This document shows positions 33,946-45,180 of a stretch of DNA of 64,000 nucleotides, one piece after another. The DNA lies in contig JACCIC010000036.1 of the NCBI GenBank assembly GCA_018907035.1, positions 2,987,501 to 3,051,500 of the forward strand. The letters are read 5' to 3'. The position numbers and the translations under genes are program-made. Origin of the DNA: Sycobia sp. Sy_11. Taxonomy: Eukaryota; Arthropoda; Insecta; Hymenoptera; Epichrysomallidae. The notes below the pieces were generated by a model, which saw only the letters and a program-made list of their open reading frames with translations, had not been told where the DNA came from and searched no databases. Numbering within the stretch: the stretch's first letter is position 1; every line of letters begins with the position of its first letter.

Positions 33946-34800
33946 AGCCTCCTCCTCACGCCTATCCAATGCGTCATCGCTGCGTCGCTGTATCTCGTCG
34001 AGGCAGAGTATATATAGGCGAGGCTATATGAGCACAGACTCGGAGAACTCACGAAAACGGAGGTACGGTCGACTCGCTTGAAGTCGCTGCAGTTATCAAT
34101 AATTGAGCCTCGTGACGTATGCAATTCCCGCACGGACGTATCCCTCACTAATTATTCCCTCGCCTCGTTCCTTTTATAATGGTCACCGCTGGTGCGCAGG
34201 ATCAAACTTCTAAAGCTCCTCGTGGATTCCACCGGCTCATTTGGGATCCAATGGATCCACGTAACTGTTCGTGAATTTATCGTACAGGCTACGAGGATTT
34301 TTTAAATTCCATCAGACGTCCTTAATTGCCTTCTGACGCTTTGATCGAGTTGTGAATGACAGTTATTTCAATTTCATTATTGCACATATGGGATTCTTAA
34401 AGCTCGTAAGAAAAATCGTCGTTCTTCAAGTTCGGCAAAAAAACGAATTTAAAGTTGAAAATTATTACATAAGAATGAGTACTATTTTTGTTTTCAGTGC
34501 CATACGCAGAATACTGCGCAAAAATCGCTGTCAATTTTTACTTCTTACGTCAGTTGAATTTTGACGTCACGGCTCGTTTGACTCAGCACATAGGGTACCG
34601 GAGTTCACTGTATATACCTTTTTAAACTTGAAAGGAGGCTGTTCTTTAATAATCTAAGAACGAATAATCTACATAATTTTAATGAATCTCGCGCAGTTGT
34701 CAGCCAAGGGAAACAGTTGAACGTGTCAAAGTAAGGCGGAAAGATAAAGTTTCATAACGAGGCGGAAATATTAAAGGACACGTTAAGTGGATAAAAGCCC
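33946..34800. other. Gene-free mixed stretch
   Basis: No recognised gene apart from the promoter candidate above. Confidence 0.35.
34053..34178 (-). promoter_or_regulatory. Weak minus-strand promoter plus leader-exon candidate
   Basis: A TATAAAAG box on the minus strand (34178-34171) is followed about 125 bases downstream by a donor-like TTTC|GTGAGT (intron from 34052). That would give a non-coding leader exon of roughly 95 bases without an ATG. Each motif is expected by chance at about this frequency, so only the spacing supports it. Confidence 0.12.
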
Positions 34801-35040
34801 TTTAATCTGTCTTATTCATCAACTGCTCGGGGTGGGATGGGTATTCAGCGAGCATATTATAGGAGGAAAACGAGTGCTCCTCGAGGGGGTGCCTCGTCTT
34901 ATTCACGGCTAACTCGACTTAGGCCAAGATTAAGCGCTTGAGAAAAATTGAAGAGGTAATCCTGCCCCTTCCTCCTATTCCCACCCACCCCAGCCACCTC
35001 GTTGGCTAATCCGCCTCGCGTAGTTTTGCGCGTTGTGCAG

Positions 35041-35220
35041 GACTTGGACGGCGAATTGAAAATGCTGAGAGGCAAATACGACCTACTCCCCCGGTCGCCT
35101 CCTAATCCCTTTTCGGCCCCTCACGGAAATCTGTCGGACTCCCAACCTTCTCCGCCCGTTGAAAACTACTTTATCCCCCTCGACCCCTTCCTCGATCGGA
35201 ATTTTATACGTCGCGGAAGC
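35041..35220 (+). CDS. Weak plus-strand exon-like frame
   Basis: Follows an acceptor-like GCGCGTTGTGCAG at 35028-35040. A better pyrimidine-rich acceptor ends at 34993. The frame begins DLDGELKMLRGKYDLLPR, then is Pro/Ser-rich and Asp-containing. It has no good donor and runs into a TA repeat before stopping at 35271. A protein-like residue mix is the only support. Confidence 0.1.
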
Positions 35221-35992
35221 TGGTGTCCCTATATATATATATATATTGGAAAAACCGATGTGTGGATATAATAGAGTAGCACTCGAAGAGAAAGAGAGAA
35301 AGTGCCCGACCTGGTGCGCGTGCCAGCGCCTTCCGCAGGAAGGGGTTGGAAGAAGCCGAAGATTAAGGGGCCGCGCTCGCGCGCAAGCTCGCGACCATCG
35401 AGAGTAAAAAGAGAGAATGGCGCGGTGGGTGCGGAAGAGTCGAGAAGATAGAAGGTGGAGGGGGCGAGGAGCACTCGCAGACAGTGGCTCGGAATGGAAA
35501 GCAACTTTTCCTCCACCCCTATACCCTTCGCCGCTAACAAGCTGTAAAGCACCGACGGAAAGAGACCGGCGTATGTACATATATACAGGGCTACGCTTCC
35601 CCCGAAACATCGGTTTCGCGCGGCAGTCTAACGCGCGCCCGTTTCTCACAAGATCGGCGCTCCCGTCCGCCCTCTCCCTCGCTATCTCTCACACCCCCCC
35701 CCCTCTCTGCCTCTAACCCTCTCTGTTCTCTCGATCGTCCTACTTCTGGCCGCCCATTGACACCGCACCCTTGGCATCGTCCATTACGCGCCAATGCCGT
35801 CCCTCTCGTCCCCTCCCCGCCTTTCTCGTTCGCTCGCGCCGGCCGCCCTCGAGTACGACGAGAAGCGCTCGCCGGCGCCCGATCGGGAGGGGCGAGCCGA
35901 CACATACGCCGCGTTACGCGACACGCAGCCACGTAAACTTCTCCGCGCGAACCGGAGCTTCTTTCCTCTCGCCACCGCGTCGAGGATCTCAC

Positions 35993-36123
35993 CGGCCGCT
36001 GCGCCGTTTTGCTTCGACCATCGAGATCTCGACTCTTTTGGCCCGCTTCTTGAACTCGTCGCTCGATTGTTTTCGCGGCGGCTCCTCGACGTACGAGTCG
36101 GACGCCGGAACCCGCAGCGGCAT
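35993..36123 (-). CDS. Best first-exon candidate, unknown product
   Basis: Minus-strand frame open from an in-frame TAA at 36243-36241, with the first ATG at 36123. It encodes 43 residues beginning MPLRVPASDSYVEEPPRK, then a Lys/Arg/Glu-rich, probably helical segment, and ends in phase 2 at GGCCG|GTGAGA (intron from 35992). About three quarters of third codon positions are G or C, and Asp/Glu/Lys codons look like real usage. It lies in the largest CpG-rich patch, as a promoter-proximal exon might. Against it: the ATG context is weak (C at -3), other frames here are open too, and I recognise no family. If real, the gene would extend toward lower coordinates. Confidence 0.3.
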
Positions 36124-36250
36124 CCGCTGCCGACCGCCCCTCGCCAATGTTTGCCGGGTCTCGTGCCAGCGCGCCGAAGTAATTATTGCGCGCGCTAGTT
36201 TTTGCACGACCCCGCATAATAGTCGAGCCGTGGGGGTTGATTAACTCGAT

Positions 36251-37902
36251 TCGAGAGCGTGCGCGCGCTTTGTTCGACTGTCCCTCGGGCAATGCTTGTA
36301 ACAGTTCTCGAACTGACTATGCGAGTTCGTTCGAATAGCCGGGCTTTGTGTGAAGTTTCCTTGGAAAATAATGCAGATATCAGGATCGGTTGCGATGTTA
36401 CGCTTACTTTTATTGGCGCTTATAAAAGCAGTACATGAAATAAGATAATACAACATAAGAAAGTGAGAACAAAATTATTGATAGAATCTCTGAAAAAGGG
36501 CTTATTTGAATATCGTAACAAATTCATGTTATGTCTGACTCTGAAAATTGTTGTTTTACATATTGATCCATTGTTAATCAGTATTATTAGTTCTGTTATT
36601 CGGGGCTACCTTTAAAATGTAATTAATATTAATTTCGTGATTCATGATTTATTTTCTGTTAATTAAGGATATAGATGTTAATATTATTGATAGAACGAAT
36701 TCTCACGATTCTCAAAATAGTTTAATAATTGACGATTTGGTTTTAAATCAAATAAATAATTTTTGCGTTCGAAAAATTTTCAATTTCTACTTATGAATTC
36801 AATAAATTCCACTCATTTTTTTAAAATTATTTTTATTAAGTTTTCATCTAAAAATTAATTATTAGAAACGCCGTTATAAATTTGACATCTAATCTTAATG
36901 ATCGTAAATTAATTATTTATTTTTTTAAATAATCAATATCGATAGAAAATATGAAAACCTTAATAAATCGAAGAAATTTTCCGATATTGTTTTAATGCAC
37001 TAATAATTATCAATTTCCATTATGTTTGAATAGCCAAGAAAAATATTCTGTGACTGTTGCGCATGCTCAATCCTGCAATCCTTTTGATATCGAAAATAAT
37101 AAAAGTGCAAATGGTGAAATTGAGGGACACCTTCCAAGTCCTAAATGAAAATATTCAATCTTAGAATTTGGAATTGGTAAAGGGTCGCAACGGCTGGATT
37201 TAAACGGTTGTAAAGTTCTTGGCACTGCTTCGTCGGGCGGCGATGAAAGCGCGAAGCTTTAAAGGCCGCGCTGGCGAGTGGCACTTTTTTTTGAATTTCA
37301 CTGAAAGAAAATTGAAGTACTGAGTGAAATCTATAAGGATGGGTAATTTTGTATTGAAAATACCTTTTTTTCATTATAATGCAGATGTCACAAAGAAATT
37401 GCTCAATTAGTTTAACTTATTTATATTGTTTAGAATGAAATGAGACGACTTTAATTTTTTAAAACAAATACTCATTTATTTAACATTAAATCGGGCGGTT
37501 TTAATATTGTCATATTATTGAATGCTTGGTATTTATACATTTAGTGAGTGGATGTTACAAATTGAATACAGAATATAATATCTATTACATATGACACAGA
37601 TTGAGCGTAAAATCATTATATAGGTGAACGGATTTAATATACCTTCTTTCATACGCTTAGTTTCTAACAACAATTCGATCCATCCAACGGCTGTATCTGT
37701 TCAAACAAGAAGAAACAAACTTTCTTTTCATAGAACTACGAACACACGTTGTAACATTTTACTAACAATCTATGTGTACGGGAGAATTAGAAAAAAGATC
37801 AAACTCTACGCAAACATAACACTAACTTACAATGAAATACGAGCGATTTTCCAATAACTTTTTTCCCCTCGGCTAATCCCGCCCTTCCTTCATCTCGCTC
37901 TT

Positions 37903-37905
<3 letters not shown>
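36251..37905. other. AT-rich desert
   Basis: No coding signal. A TATAAAAG motif at 36421-36428 has no downstream support. Confidence 0.5.
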
Positions 37906-37955
<50 letters not shown>

Positions 37956-37958
37956 CTA
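37906..37958 (+). repeat. (CT)n microsatellite
   Basis: About 53 bp, left edge of a GC patch. Confidence 0.95.
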
Positions 37959-38744
37959 TTTCCCTCAGCGCGGACGAGAGCGCGGCATACTGTACGTCGG
38001 TGTCCGCACACACGTGTGCCCGAGCGAATCGCGTGTTTTTACCCCCTCGTCCCCTCTCTTAGTCTAGACCCGAAGCTCGAAGTGACTGCCCGTGCCGTCG
38101 GTTTTGCCAAAGCGCCCCACCTCCGGACTCCACTCTCCGATCATTGATTCTCCGCGAGAGGAAAGGGGTGGGGGTGGAGGACGTTAATTTACATCCTGGC
38201 GCCGCCGCCGGTGCTCGGATGGAGTAGGGGACTCGAATTAGTGACTTATATGCGGGGAAGGCTGGCTGAGGCCACCTCGAATGCTAACCTCCGCAACCCT
38301 CCGCTCCCACCCGCCGGGTATATACTCGAGCTCAAGGATGAAAATGGAAAAAGGTGCGGGGGGTGGGGCTGGTCTTCGGAAGCGAGACCGAGATGGGGGT
38401 GGCAACGGTCGCTCGGAAGCTAAGAGCCGAAGGCTCGCTGAAACTTTGTACTTGCGCAACGAGCGCGAGAAGCGATCTTTACTTTCCTCCCTGGCAGCCC
38501 CCCGGCGGTATCCCGCTCCAGTGGTTCACTCCTCGCCGACGAAGATTGAGCTACTTTGCGCTCCTAGCGCAGCTTTTGTACGCGATTTTCAAGGCAATTA
38601 GACTATCGCGCGGGAATAACTCGCCTACTTGGCCTCTTCATTCCATCGACACCCCCCCCCCGTATTTTTCCATACTTTTCTCTTTCCATTATTCTTCCTT
38701 TTCCTAGAGCATCGGTTTTCTCATTTTGCCTTGTTTCTCGCATC

Positions 38745-38746
<2 letters not shown>
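37959..38746. other. CpG-bearing GC patch
   Basis: Frames open on both strands and a C10 run at 38652-38661. No recognisable product. Confidence 0.4.
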
Positions 38747-38798
<52 letters not shown>

Positions 38799-38815
38799 CT
38801 ATCTCTGTCTCTCTG
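38747..38815 (+). repeat. (CT)n microsatellite
   Basis: About 69 bp, right edge of the same patch. Confidence 0.95.
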
Positions 38816-39070
38816 TTCGACTGTTCCCTTGATTTCACTCGCTGACTGTTTCCTCTATCCACGGCAAGACTAGAAGTATAAGCGAGAAAGTACTTTAAAA
38901 GTTTTTCCATTGTATTTCATTAAGGAAATTTGTGTGACACTCTGGTCGCTAAATCACAGATGGGTGAGGTTGCGCTAGGCTAGCCGTAATTAAATCCCCC
39001 TTCGCCCGAGCTACTCTATCAGCCTCTGAAAAGCAGCCGCTTGTCGTGAATTCGATCTTTTCTTCATATT

Positions 39071-39083
39071 TCTTTCTCTCTCT

Positions 39084-39136
<53 letters not shown>

Positions 39137-39137
39137 T
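39071..39137 (+). repeat. (CT)n-(CA)n microsatellite
   Basis: CT repeat ending in a short CACACACA run. Confidence 0.95.
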
Positions 39138-39421
39138 TTCTCTTCGCGTTCACGTCAATATAAGGAAGATCCCGCGTCTCCAAAGATATAAATCTTTTCG
39201 ATTACTCTTTCCTCCTCTCTACGTCTCGCATTACCAGGCGAGTCTTGCGCGGCCTGCAGACACGCTCTCATGGTACGTTGCCTATATATAGGTGCGCCCT
39301 GGAATTCTGCAATGGGGTGAGGGGAGGAGGGAGACGCGAAGATAAAAGGAAGTGTAAAAAGGACGGTGAAAGAGGGATGAAAAGAGCCTCGAGTGAGAGC
39401 AGCTTCGTTTAATATCAGTTT

Positions 39422-39422
39422 C

Positions 39423-39483
<61 letters not shown>
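39422..39483. repeat. (TA)n microsatellite
   Basis: About 60 bp, the first long TA tract after an 8-kb gap. Confidence 0.95.
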
Positions 39484-39485
<2 letters not shown>

Positions 39486-40487
39486 CCTGAACCGTGTGCA
39501 AGCGTAGAGAGCCCATCATATTGAGCGGCTCGTCTCCCTTTCTCTCGCCGACCCTCTCTTCCTTTCCATTTCAGCTGCCTGCAGCTCTTGTCTCCTGCAT
39601 TCAGTATTTGTGGGTTTGCAAGATGCAATGCTCTCTGTTTCACACTCTCGCTCCCTCTCATTTCCTTCGTTTCTTTTTGATTTTCCGGGGGTTACTTCGC
39701 GCCTCGACAATCGTAATATTGGTTGAACGTGCTGGTAGAGCAGGTGAAGTTGGAAGGGCTCGTCGAATCGTCTTATGCGCTCTCGGTTCGCGAAGGAAAG
39801 GGAAAACGGAGCTACGCCCAGCGAAAGCTCCATGCCATCTTTCCTGACTACGAGGGTGGCGAAGGAATCCTCGACATCTCCACTGAGACGCGCAGGATTT
39901 TTCCCTCGGCGTTGTCGCGGGGCTGGGGAAGATATCGATTCGCATATTATATATACGTGCATGCACGCGCGGCAAACTCGTGACGCTGCGATTTTACGAA
40001 GGAAAGGTGCTATTTTTATGTTTGTACATAAGAAAACACGTTAATATATATACAAAGTTCGCTCACCGCTATTTCTGCATATAAATGAAAAATATCTGTG
40101 TATCGGTAAGATAAACTACCGCCCCCTGTATCGAACGTAAATTTGTTAAACAGTTCTATTTTTCTCAAATATTCGGCCATTAAATTTAAAATCCTCTTAA
40201 TGTATATAATCATGATAGAAGTAATAATTTATTTTAATTATTATGTCTCAAAAACTGGGCTGCTTCAACGATTAATACATTTTACAAGGGCATACCGTAC
40301 TTTACCGGTAATTTTTTTTAAAGATTTATTTTACTTTTCAAGAAACTTCATTAAAAATACTTGCAGTTGAATACAATGGTTAGTAAATATTCAATAGAAT
40401 TTACTTCCCGAGTTTTGATTGCAACAGTGTATTAATAATGAATTCGAAAACTGAAGATTGAAGCTTTGTTTCCCTACGGCTGGAAGC

Positions 40488-40494
<7 letters not shown>
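39484..40494. other. Gene-free stretch
   Basis: CpG-bearing to about 39,980, then AT-rich. Open frames overlap on both strands without a recognisable product. Confidence 0.4.

Positions 40495-40523
<29 letters not shown>
40495..40523 (+). repeat. (TG)n microsatellite
   Basis: About 29 bp. Confidence 0.95.
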
Positions 40524-40816
40524 TGTGGGCTTGTATATGAGTAAGTGCGGGTGTATGTATGTAGTAAAATAATAAGTTGATTTAATAATTACTAATTGAA
40601 GGTACCACGTTCTTGTTAAGTAGTACAGGGTACAGGGAAAATATTTTTCATCACCCTAATTTTATAATCACAATTTCAACATGATCTTCTAGTTTTCGTG
40701 TTGAAAAATATAATCTAGTACTAGTTGTAAGTTGAGTTTACTTTTTACGGCTAACCCCGCTCGCTTTGCTCGCCAGACTGAATTCTCATACGATAAATTA
40801 TCCATTTTCATAATGG
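40524..40816. other. AT-rich gene-free stretch
   Basis: No signal seen. Confidence 0.4.
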
Positions 40817-40818
40817 TG

Positions 40819-40875
<57 letters not shown>
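40817..40875. repeat. (TA)n microsatellite
   Basis: 59 bp. Confidence 0.95.
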
Positions 40876-41127
40876 CTTTGAAAAAATTCTTGTGAACATA
40901 GATTATAAATATTTGTAATATATAGTATTATCAATTAATATAAACGCATTTTACGAATATAAATAAAATATGTTCGATTAAAAAGTTAATATTGTATCTA
41001 TTGACATTAGAAATATTTATTTATTCAGTATACATAAATTCGAGTCATACATCACACAGGGGATTCGTTACATCCAAAAATCTCCTCATAGGCTCGCTAT
41101 ACTTATGGCGCGGTCTAATATTAATCT

Positions 41128-41145
41128 TATTAGTCAAGACTAATA
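41128..41145. repeat. 18-bp inverted repeat
   Basis: TATTAGTC, AA, GACTAATA: perfect 8-bp arms, just downstream (minus sense) of the exon candidate at 41,293-41,374. Confidence 0.7.
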
Positions 41146-41266
41146 GATCGTTGGCCACCGACGATGGAAAGAGAGCGAATTTACCGTGGATAAAACTTAT
41201 CGGAAAGATACGGTTCGGTCTCCGAAGACAATGAAAATGAATCTGGATGAATTGAACATGCTAGAT

Positions 41267-41374
41267 TCAATAGGTTTGCCATTTCTCTTCACCTGCGACC
41301 TGCTCGAATAGAGCGGCCCCTTGTTTCGCAATTCTTCTAATTACTTCGTTCACGAAGGTTTTATCGGACAGCAT
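41267..41374 (-). CDS. First-exon or small-ORF candidate, unknown product
   Basis: Minus-strand ATG at 41374 with A at -3. It encodes MLSDKTFVNEVIRRIAKQG, then a hydrophobic/acidic stretch, an amphipathic-helix-like pattern. After 27 codons plus one base (41,374-41,293) there is GCAG|GTGAAG, an acceptable donor. Unspliced, the frame closes after 35 residues at TGA 41269-41267. It lies in a roughly 350-bp island of balanced composition within AT-rich DNA. No family recognised. Its donor phase equals that of the candidate at 18,542, so the two could in principle be alternative first exons of one minus-strand gene; this is inference. Confidence 0.25.
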   Translation of the reverse strand: MLSDKTFVNEVIRRIAKQGAALFEQVAGEEKWQTY

Positions 41375-41792
41375 TGTAGATTATACGGATACTAAAGTTA
41401 TAATTCATATAAAATTGCGTTACGAAGAAATAGTTTCACTTTAAGTTGTTAAAGAACCGAGTTACTTCGGTAAGAGAAACTAATATGTATATATACATAT
41501 ATGGAAAAAATATAATGTCTATGCACAAAATCTCTGCTATATTAACCTATGGATGATTAGTTTACATCAATCGCAAAATCATTTGTCACTATGATTATGA
41601 ATAAATACAACTGTACGTTCATCAATGTAATGAATGCTTCATTAACGATTAATGTAAAATTAGATGATTTTCTAATTATTATTCCATGATCTATCATAAT
41701 TAATTATTTCTATTCTACAATAACACGTATACCTTTGATGACTACTGCATTCAATTAGGCACAGATAACTAAAATTGTATATCACTGTAGAA
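41375..41792. other. AT-rich gene-free stretch
   Basis: No signal seen. Confidence 0.4.
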
Positions 41793-42074
41793 TTAGCGGG
41801 GGAAATTCGTAAGATTCGCCGGGGTGCAGAGTATGTGCAGCATACGTTCTATATCACAGTAGATAATGCTGCACCAGGGACGCTGACAATGAAGCATGAA
41901 ATTCGCGCGCGACCCAACTAAAATGATCGTGGTCACGTGCGTCTCGCCAGGCCAACGCGAAAAGCCGCTTCGCTCCTTACGTTGTGTAAAATCCACCTCG
42001 TTCCGCGACATTTCGTCCCGCAATGCGTCCGCGACTCGTCCTCGGTCAGTCATTATCCGTTCTCGCGCGCGCAT
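41793..42074 (-). CDS. 93-codon minus-strand ORF, unknown product
   Basis: ATG (42074) to TAA frame starting MRARERIMTDRGRVADALRD. The N-terminal third is charged and the rest mixed, without a domain. It lies in a CpG-rich patch where a longer frame is open on the other strand, so it may be accidental. The start context is poor (T at -3). A GTAAGG inside the frame offers an alternative exon end. Confidence 0.12.
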   Translation of the reverse strand: MRARERIMTDRGRVADALRDEMSRNEVDFTQRKERSGFSRWPGETHVTTIILVGSRANFMLHCQRPWCSIIYCDIERMLHILCTPANLTNFPR

Positions 42075-42474
42075 TAAAACAACCGCCTGCCGCGGTTCGA
42101 GGAAAATATCGCGAGGCTGCCGTAATTCCGGCACGAGGACGTTATATATGTATCTATGCGTCCAGCGGCAGCAGCTGCGCACGCTCCAAATTTACGACGA
42201 CCCCCTGCCCCCTGCACGCCCTTTCGGGGGGGGGGGGCACTTTACCCATGAAAGACATCGGCGCGCGGGATATCGCTTGCTTAAGGTTACACGGCCCCGA
42301 GCGCCCGCGCGCACAAACTTATCGATAAAATCGGGGATTAACGTGGGGGCGAGGCTGACGCGCGCGTGTGCACCGCAGGGTTTACATAACGATAATCGGA
42401 GCATAACCCGATAATGGCCGTAGCCCCCCGTCCGCACCGCGATCTTCGAGTTGGTCGTTATGTATGAGCGTATG

Positions 42475-42478
<4 letters not shown>
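42075..42478. other. CpG-rich GC patch
   Basis: Contains a G12 run at 42226-42237. Plus-strand frames open for over 150 codons here lack any recognisable domain. Confidence 0.4.

Positions 42479-42532
<54 letters not shown>
42479..42532. repeat. (TA)n microsatellite
   Basis: 54 bp. Confidence 0.95.
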
Positions 42533-42534
<2 letters not shown>

Positions 42535-43090
42535 CGGGATAGAGTGGGAGGGGTGTGCAGCGGACTGATGTGACGTTGCGACAAGGTCCTGCATGTGTGT
42601 TATGCATGCATGCGGATAGCGAGCGCTCTCTCTCTCTCTCTCCCTCACTCTCTCCTGTCTCCGTCTGCTGAAATTATAACAAGCGTGCTCGCATCGAAAA
42701 CACAAACGCGTGCGAGCCGCAACCATATATATATATATATTGATAGACGGTAGTCGAGCCACGGCATTATTGCGTATACGGATATATAGACGCCGTGCCA
42801 TTGTATGCACGCGCGTGCGGGACTGTTGAATGCCGGGGGGCAGGAGGATGAGGAGGAGGAGCAAAGGGTTGCCGCATGCGAGGCCGCGCTTCCGTGTCAC
42901 ATTAAGGGTCGCGGCGCGGGCTGGAATGTAAACAAGCCCCGTACAGGTGCATATGCATCCAGAGGGGGGGGGGGATAAATATGGAGGAACGAGTGTATGA
43001 TGCGCGGACCTGCGTCGTAGCGCGGGAGAGGGCGGGGGTTAGTGCAGAAAGAGCCGATATAGGCAAAAGCGATGTAAGATGAATGCATTA
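42533..43090. other. CpG-rich GC patch with small repeats
   Basis: Holds (CT)n at 42625-42658, (TA)n at 42725-42741 and a G11 run at 42964-42974. No gene recognised. Confidence 0.45.
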
Positions 43091-44473
43091 AATAGCAATG
43101 GAATATTAAAGGGATCGCAAATGTACAATTCTACCTAGGAGAAATTGAAGTATAAACGTGAAACATTAAAATAAAAATTATAATTGTTACTAAAGATAAA
43201 TCTTTGCAAAGGACTTTGTAGATACGACAATTTTTGGTAAAGGACTGAATTAGATTGTTGTCTCATCATAAAGTCTATTTTGATTTAACATATTAGATTT
43301 TGTAATTTGGATTCAACAGGAGCGATTAGACGTAAAAGCAGTCTGACTCTTTTTGTAATTATATTAGTGTGTTAATAAGATCGTAAAATCGATAAAATTA
43401 TTTACTCGCTTGAACGAATTCTTTTGTAAATCAATGAAAGCACAGTAGTTCTTGCATGTGATTATTAGAATAGCATAACGACGTTAATAAATCCCACTAA
43501 ATTGTTTACAAATACACGATATTATTTAGTTTATTAACTAATGTGTACTAAATCCAACGATAGCTTCTACACTTGAAAAAACAAACGAAAAATATTATTT
43601 TATTATTTATATGCTGATAAAAATATCGTTTTATTTAAAAAAGTCGTCTATCTAGTCCGATTTGCATCCGAATACCCATTTATCGGTAAGCAAATCAGTA
43701 AATTTATTGCAAGCCCCAGAGAGACTTCACTCGACCTCGCGACGATTTATTTATGGAACTGATTGCGTGCCGTGGGAAAAATGTTATCAATAGAAGAGAG
43801 ACGGTAGATATATCTACATCGTCATTTTTGCTGCGGCTCTTACACGACGGTCCTAGCTTCATTCCCCATGAAATTGTCGCACGATGCCTGAGAATCAATC
43901 GCTGCGAGCAGAGGGGTGGAAAATTTGATATGAATACTTATGGTGCTGGTAATTGTAGGAGAAATGTTCCTAAGAAAAATACGCATTTTATATATGTATT
44001 TTATAACAAATTATTGGGTAAGGCAATGACAAAATTGGATCACATCAACAAGCAAACTAATATAAGCAATATAATCTTAAAAATAAATATATAATTTAGA
44101 TTTATAATAAAAACTGTTTATACATTTCTTAATAATGTAACTCTGATAGTTGAACGGGGTAACAAAAAATGTCAAAATATACACAATTTCGATATAACCC
44201 AAAACAAAGAGTGCTGTCATATAACTTTGAAAACAGATGTTTTTACTATTATCTCTAATAATTATTGAAATGCCAACATTTTCATGCCATTCTATTTATC
44301 TATTTACTTCTTTTTTTTATCAAATCTTTACATATTAACGCATTCTATAGATTTTTTTCTTCTATTAATAGTTGCTCAATGCACCATTTTAGATATGTTT
44401 CTTTTGGACGAATTTCTGACTCATTTTGAATCGTTATACTTAATTGAATGATGATTATCCATAACAATTAAAA
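43091..44473. other. AT-rich gene-free stretch
   Basis: A 113-codon plus-strand frame (43,753-44,094, true ATG) has no recognisable domain and ends in an AT-rich tail. I do not call it. Confidence 0.4.
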
Positions 44474-44825
44474 TTGAGGAGATTTTTACATTTTAGCGAG
44501 AACCATTTATCGCAATCAGTTCCGTCCATTTCAAACGTTCGTTTCTCCTTCGAAAAATGCAACGCTCATCGGCTAACGCCTGGACAAGATGAGAGCAATT
44601 GTATGACGCATTTGTGCCGAGGCGCGCTTGCGCGCGCCGCAGACGAGGACGCGTAACAGTCATAAATATTTGACGCAAGTATTTACAAGCGCCGCTACAC
44701 GCTTTCATTCCCAGCTTCTCGATTGCGCCTCAGCCGCGCGACGAAAAAAATGCAGTAGAACGCAACGATTGGCTTTGCGTACGTGTGGCGTTGTGTACGT
44801 ACCCGACACTATGATGTGTCTATGA

Positions 44826-44826
<1 letters not shown>
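44474..44826. other. CpG-bearing stretch
   Basis: Balanced composition, overlapping short frames, nothing recognised. Confidence 0.35.

Positions 44827-44862
<36 letters not shown>
44827..44862 (+). repeat. (TG)n microsatellite
   Basis: 36 bp. Confidence 0.95.
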
Positions 44863-44865
44863 TAA

Positions 44866-45180
44866 AAAGTAAGCAGAAGCGAACAAATTACATATCCTAA
44901 GAAAAAAACAGAGGCAAAATTGATAAATGTCGAACTCTGTTTTACTGATGGTATTAGTGAGGGCAAAGGGAGATGGGCACGAAAGAGGCAATTTTTTCTA
45001 TCTACTCTTGATTTTACTACTCCTGTTAAAGGTAACGCAGAAATATATGATTTCATTCGGCCGAACCATCGTCGGCACCTAGCCCAAGAGCACTGCTCTC
45101 GAAATTCGGCCAGCTTTTATGAAGCTTGTATTAAGCAGGCTTGGTTGGGCTTTTTTGTGCCGCCCCATCAAGAGCCTTAG
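44866..45180 (+). CDS. 105-codon open frame without ATG, unknown
   Basis: Open from after a TAA at 44863 to TAG at 45178-45180, with no ATG inside. The middle part (GKGRWARKRQFFLSTLDF) and a C-terminal half with His/Arg/Cys and aromatic residues look protein-like. It could be a last exon or a decayed gene fragment. The other strand is also open in parts. No domain recognised. Confidence 0.15.
   Translation, partial: KVSRSEQITYPKKKTEAKLINVELCFTDGISEGKGRWARKRQFFLSTLDFTTPVKGNAEIYDFIRPNHRRHLAQEHCSRNSASFYEACIKQAWLGFFVPPHQEP

Larger units (their letters stand above)
34801..36250. other. Largest CpG-rich GC patch
   Basis: Nearly continuous high GC and CpG, with long frames open on both strands (over 150 codons in places), which is what CpG-rich DNA produces. 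It also holds a C10 run at 35694-35703 and a short TA run at 35230-35247. It is the most promoter-like part of the window and contains the 35,993-36,123 exon candidate. Confidence 0.45.

Noticed and set aside
35591..36292. 233-codon minus-strand frame over the CpG-rich patch, with 134-157-codon plus-strand frames opposite
   Set aside because: CpG-rich sequence lacks stop codons in all frames. The residues are Arg/Ala/Gly/Ser-rich without a domain, and frames overlap on both strands. Only the 36,123-35,993 segment has start and donor signals.
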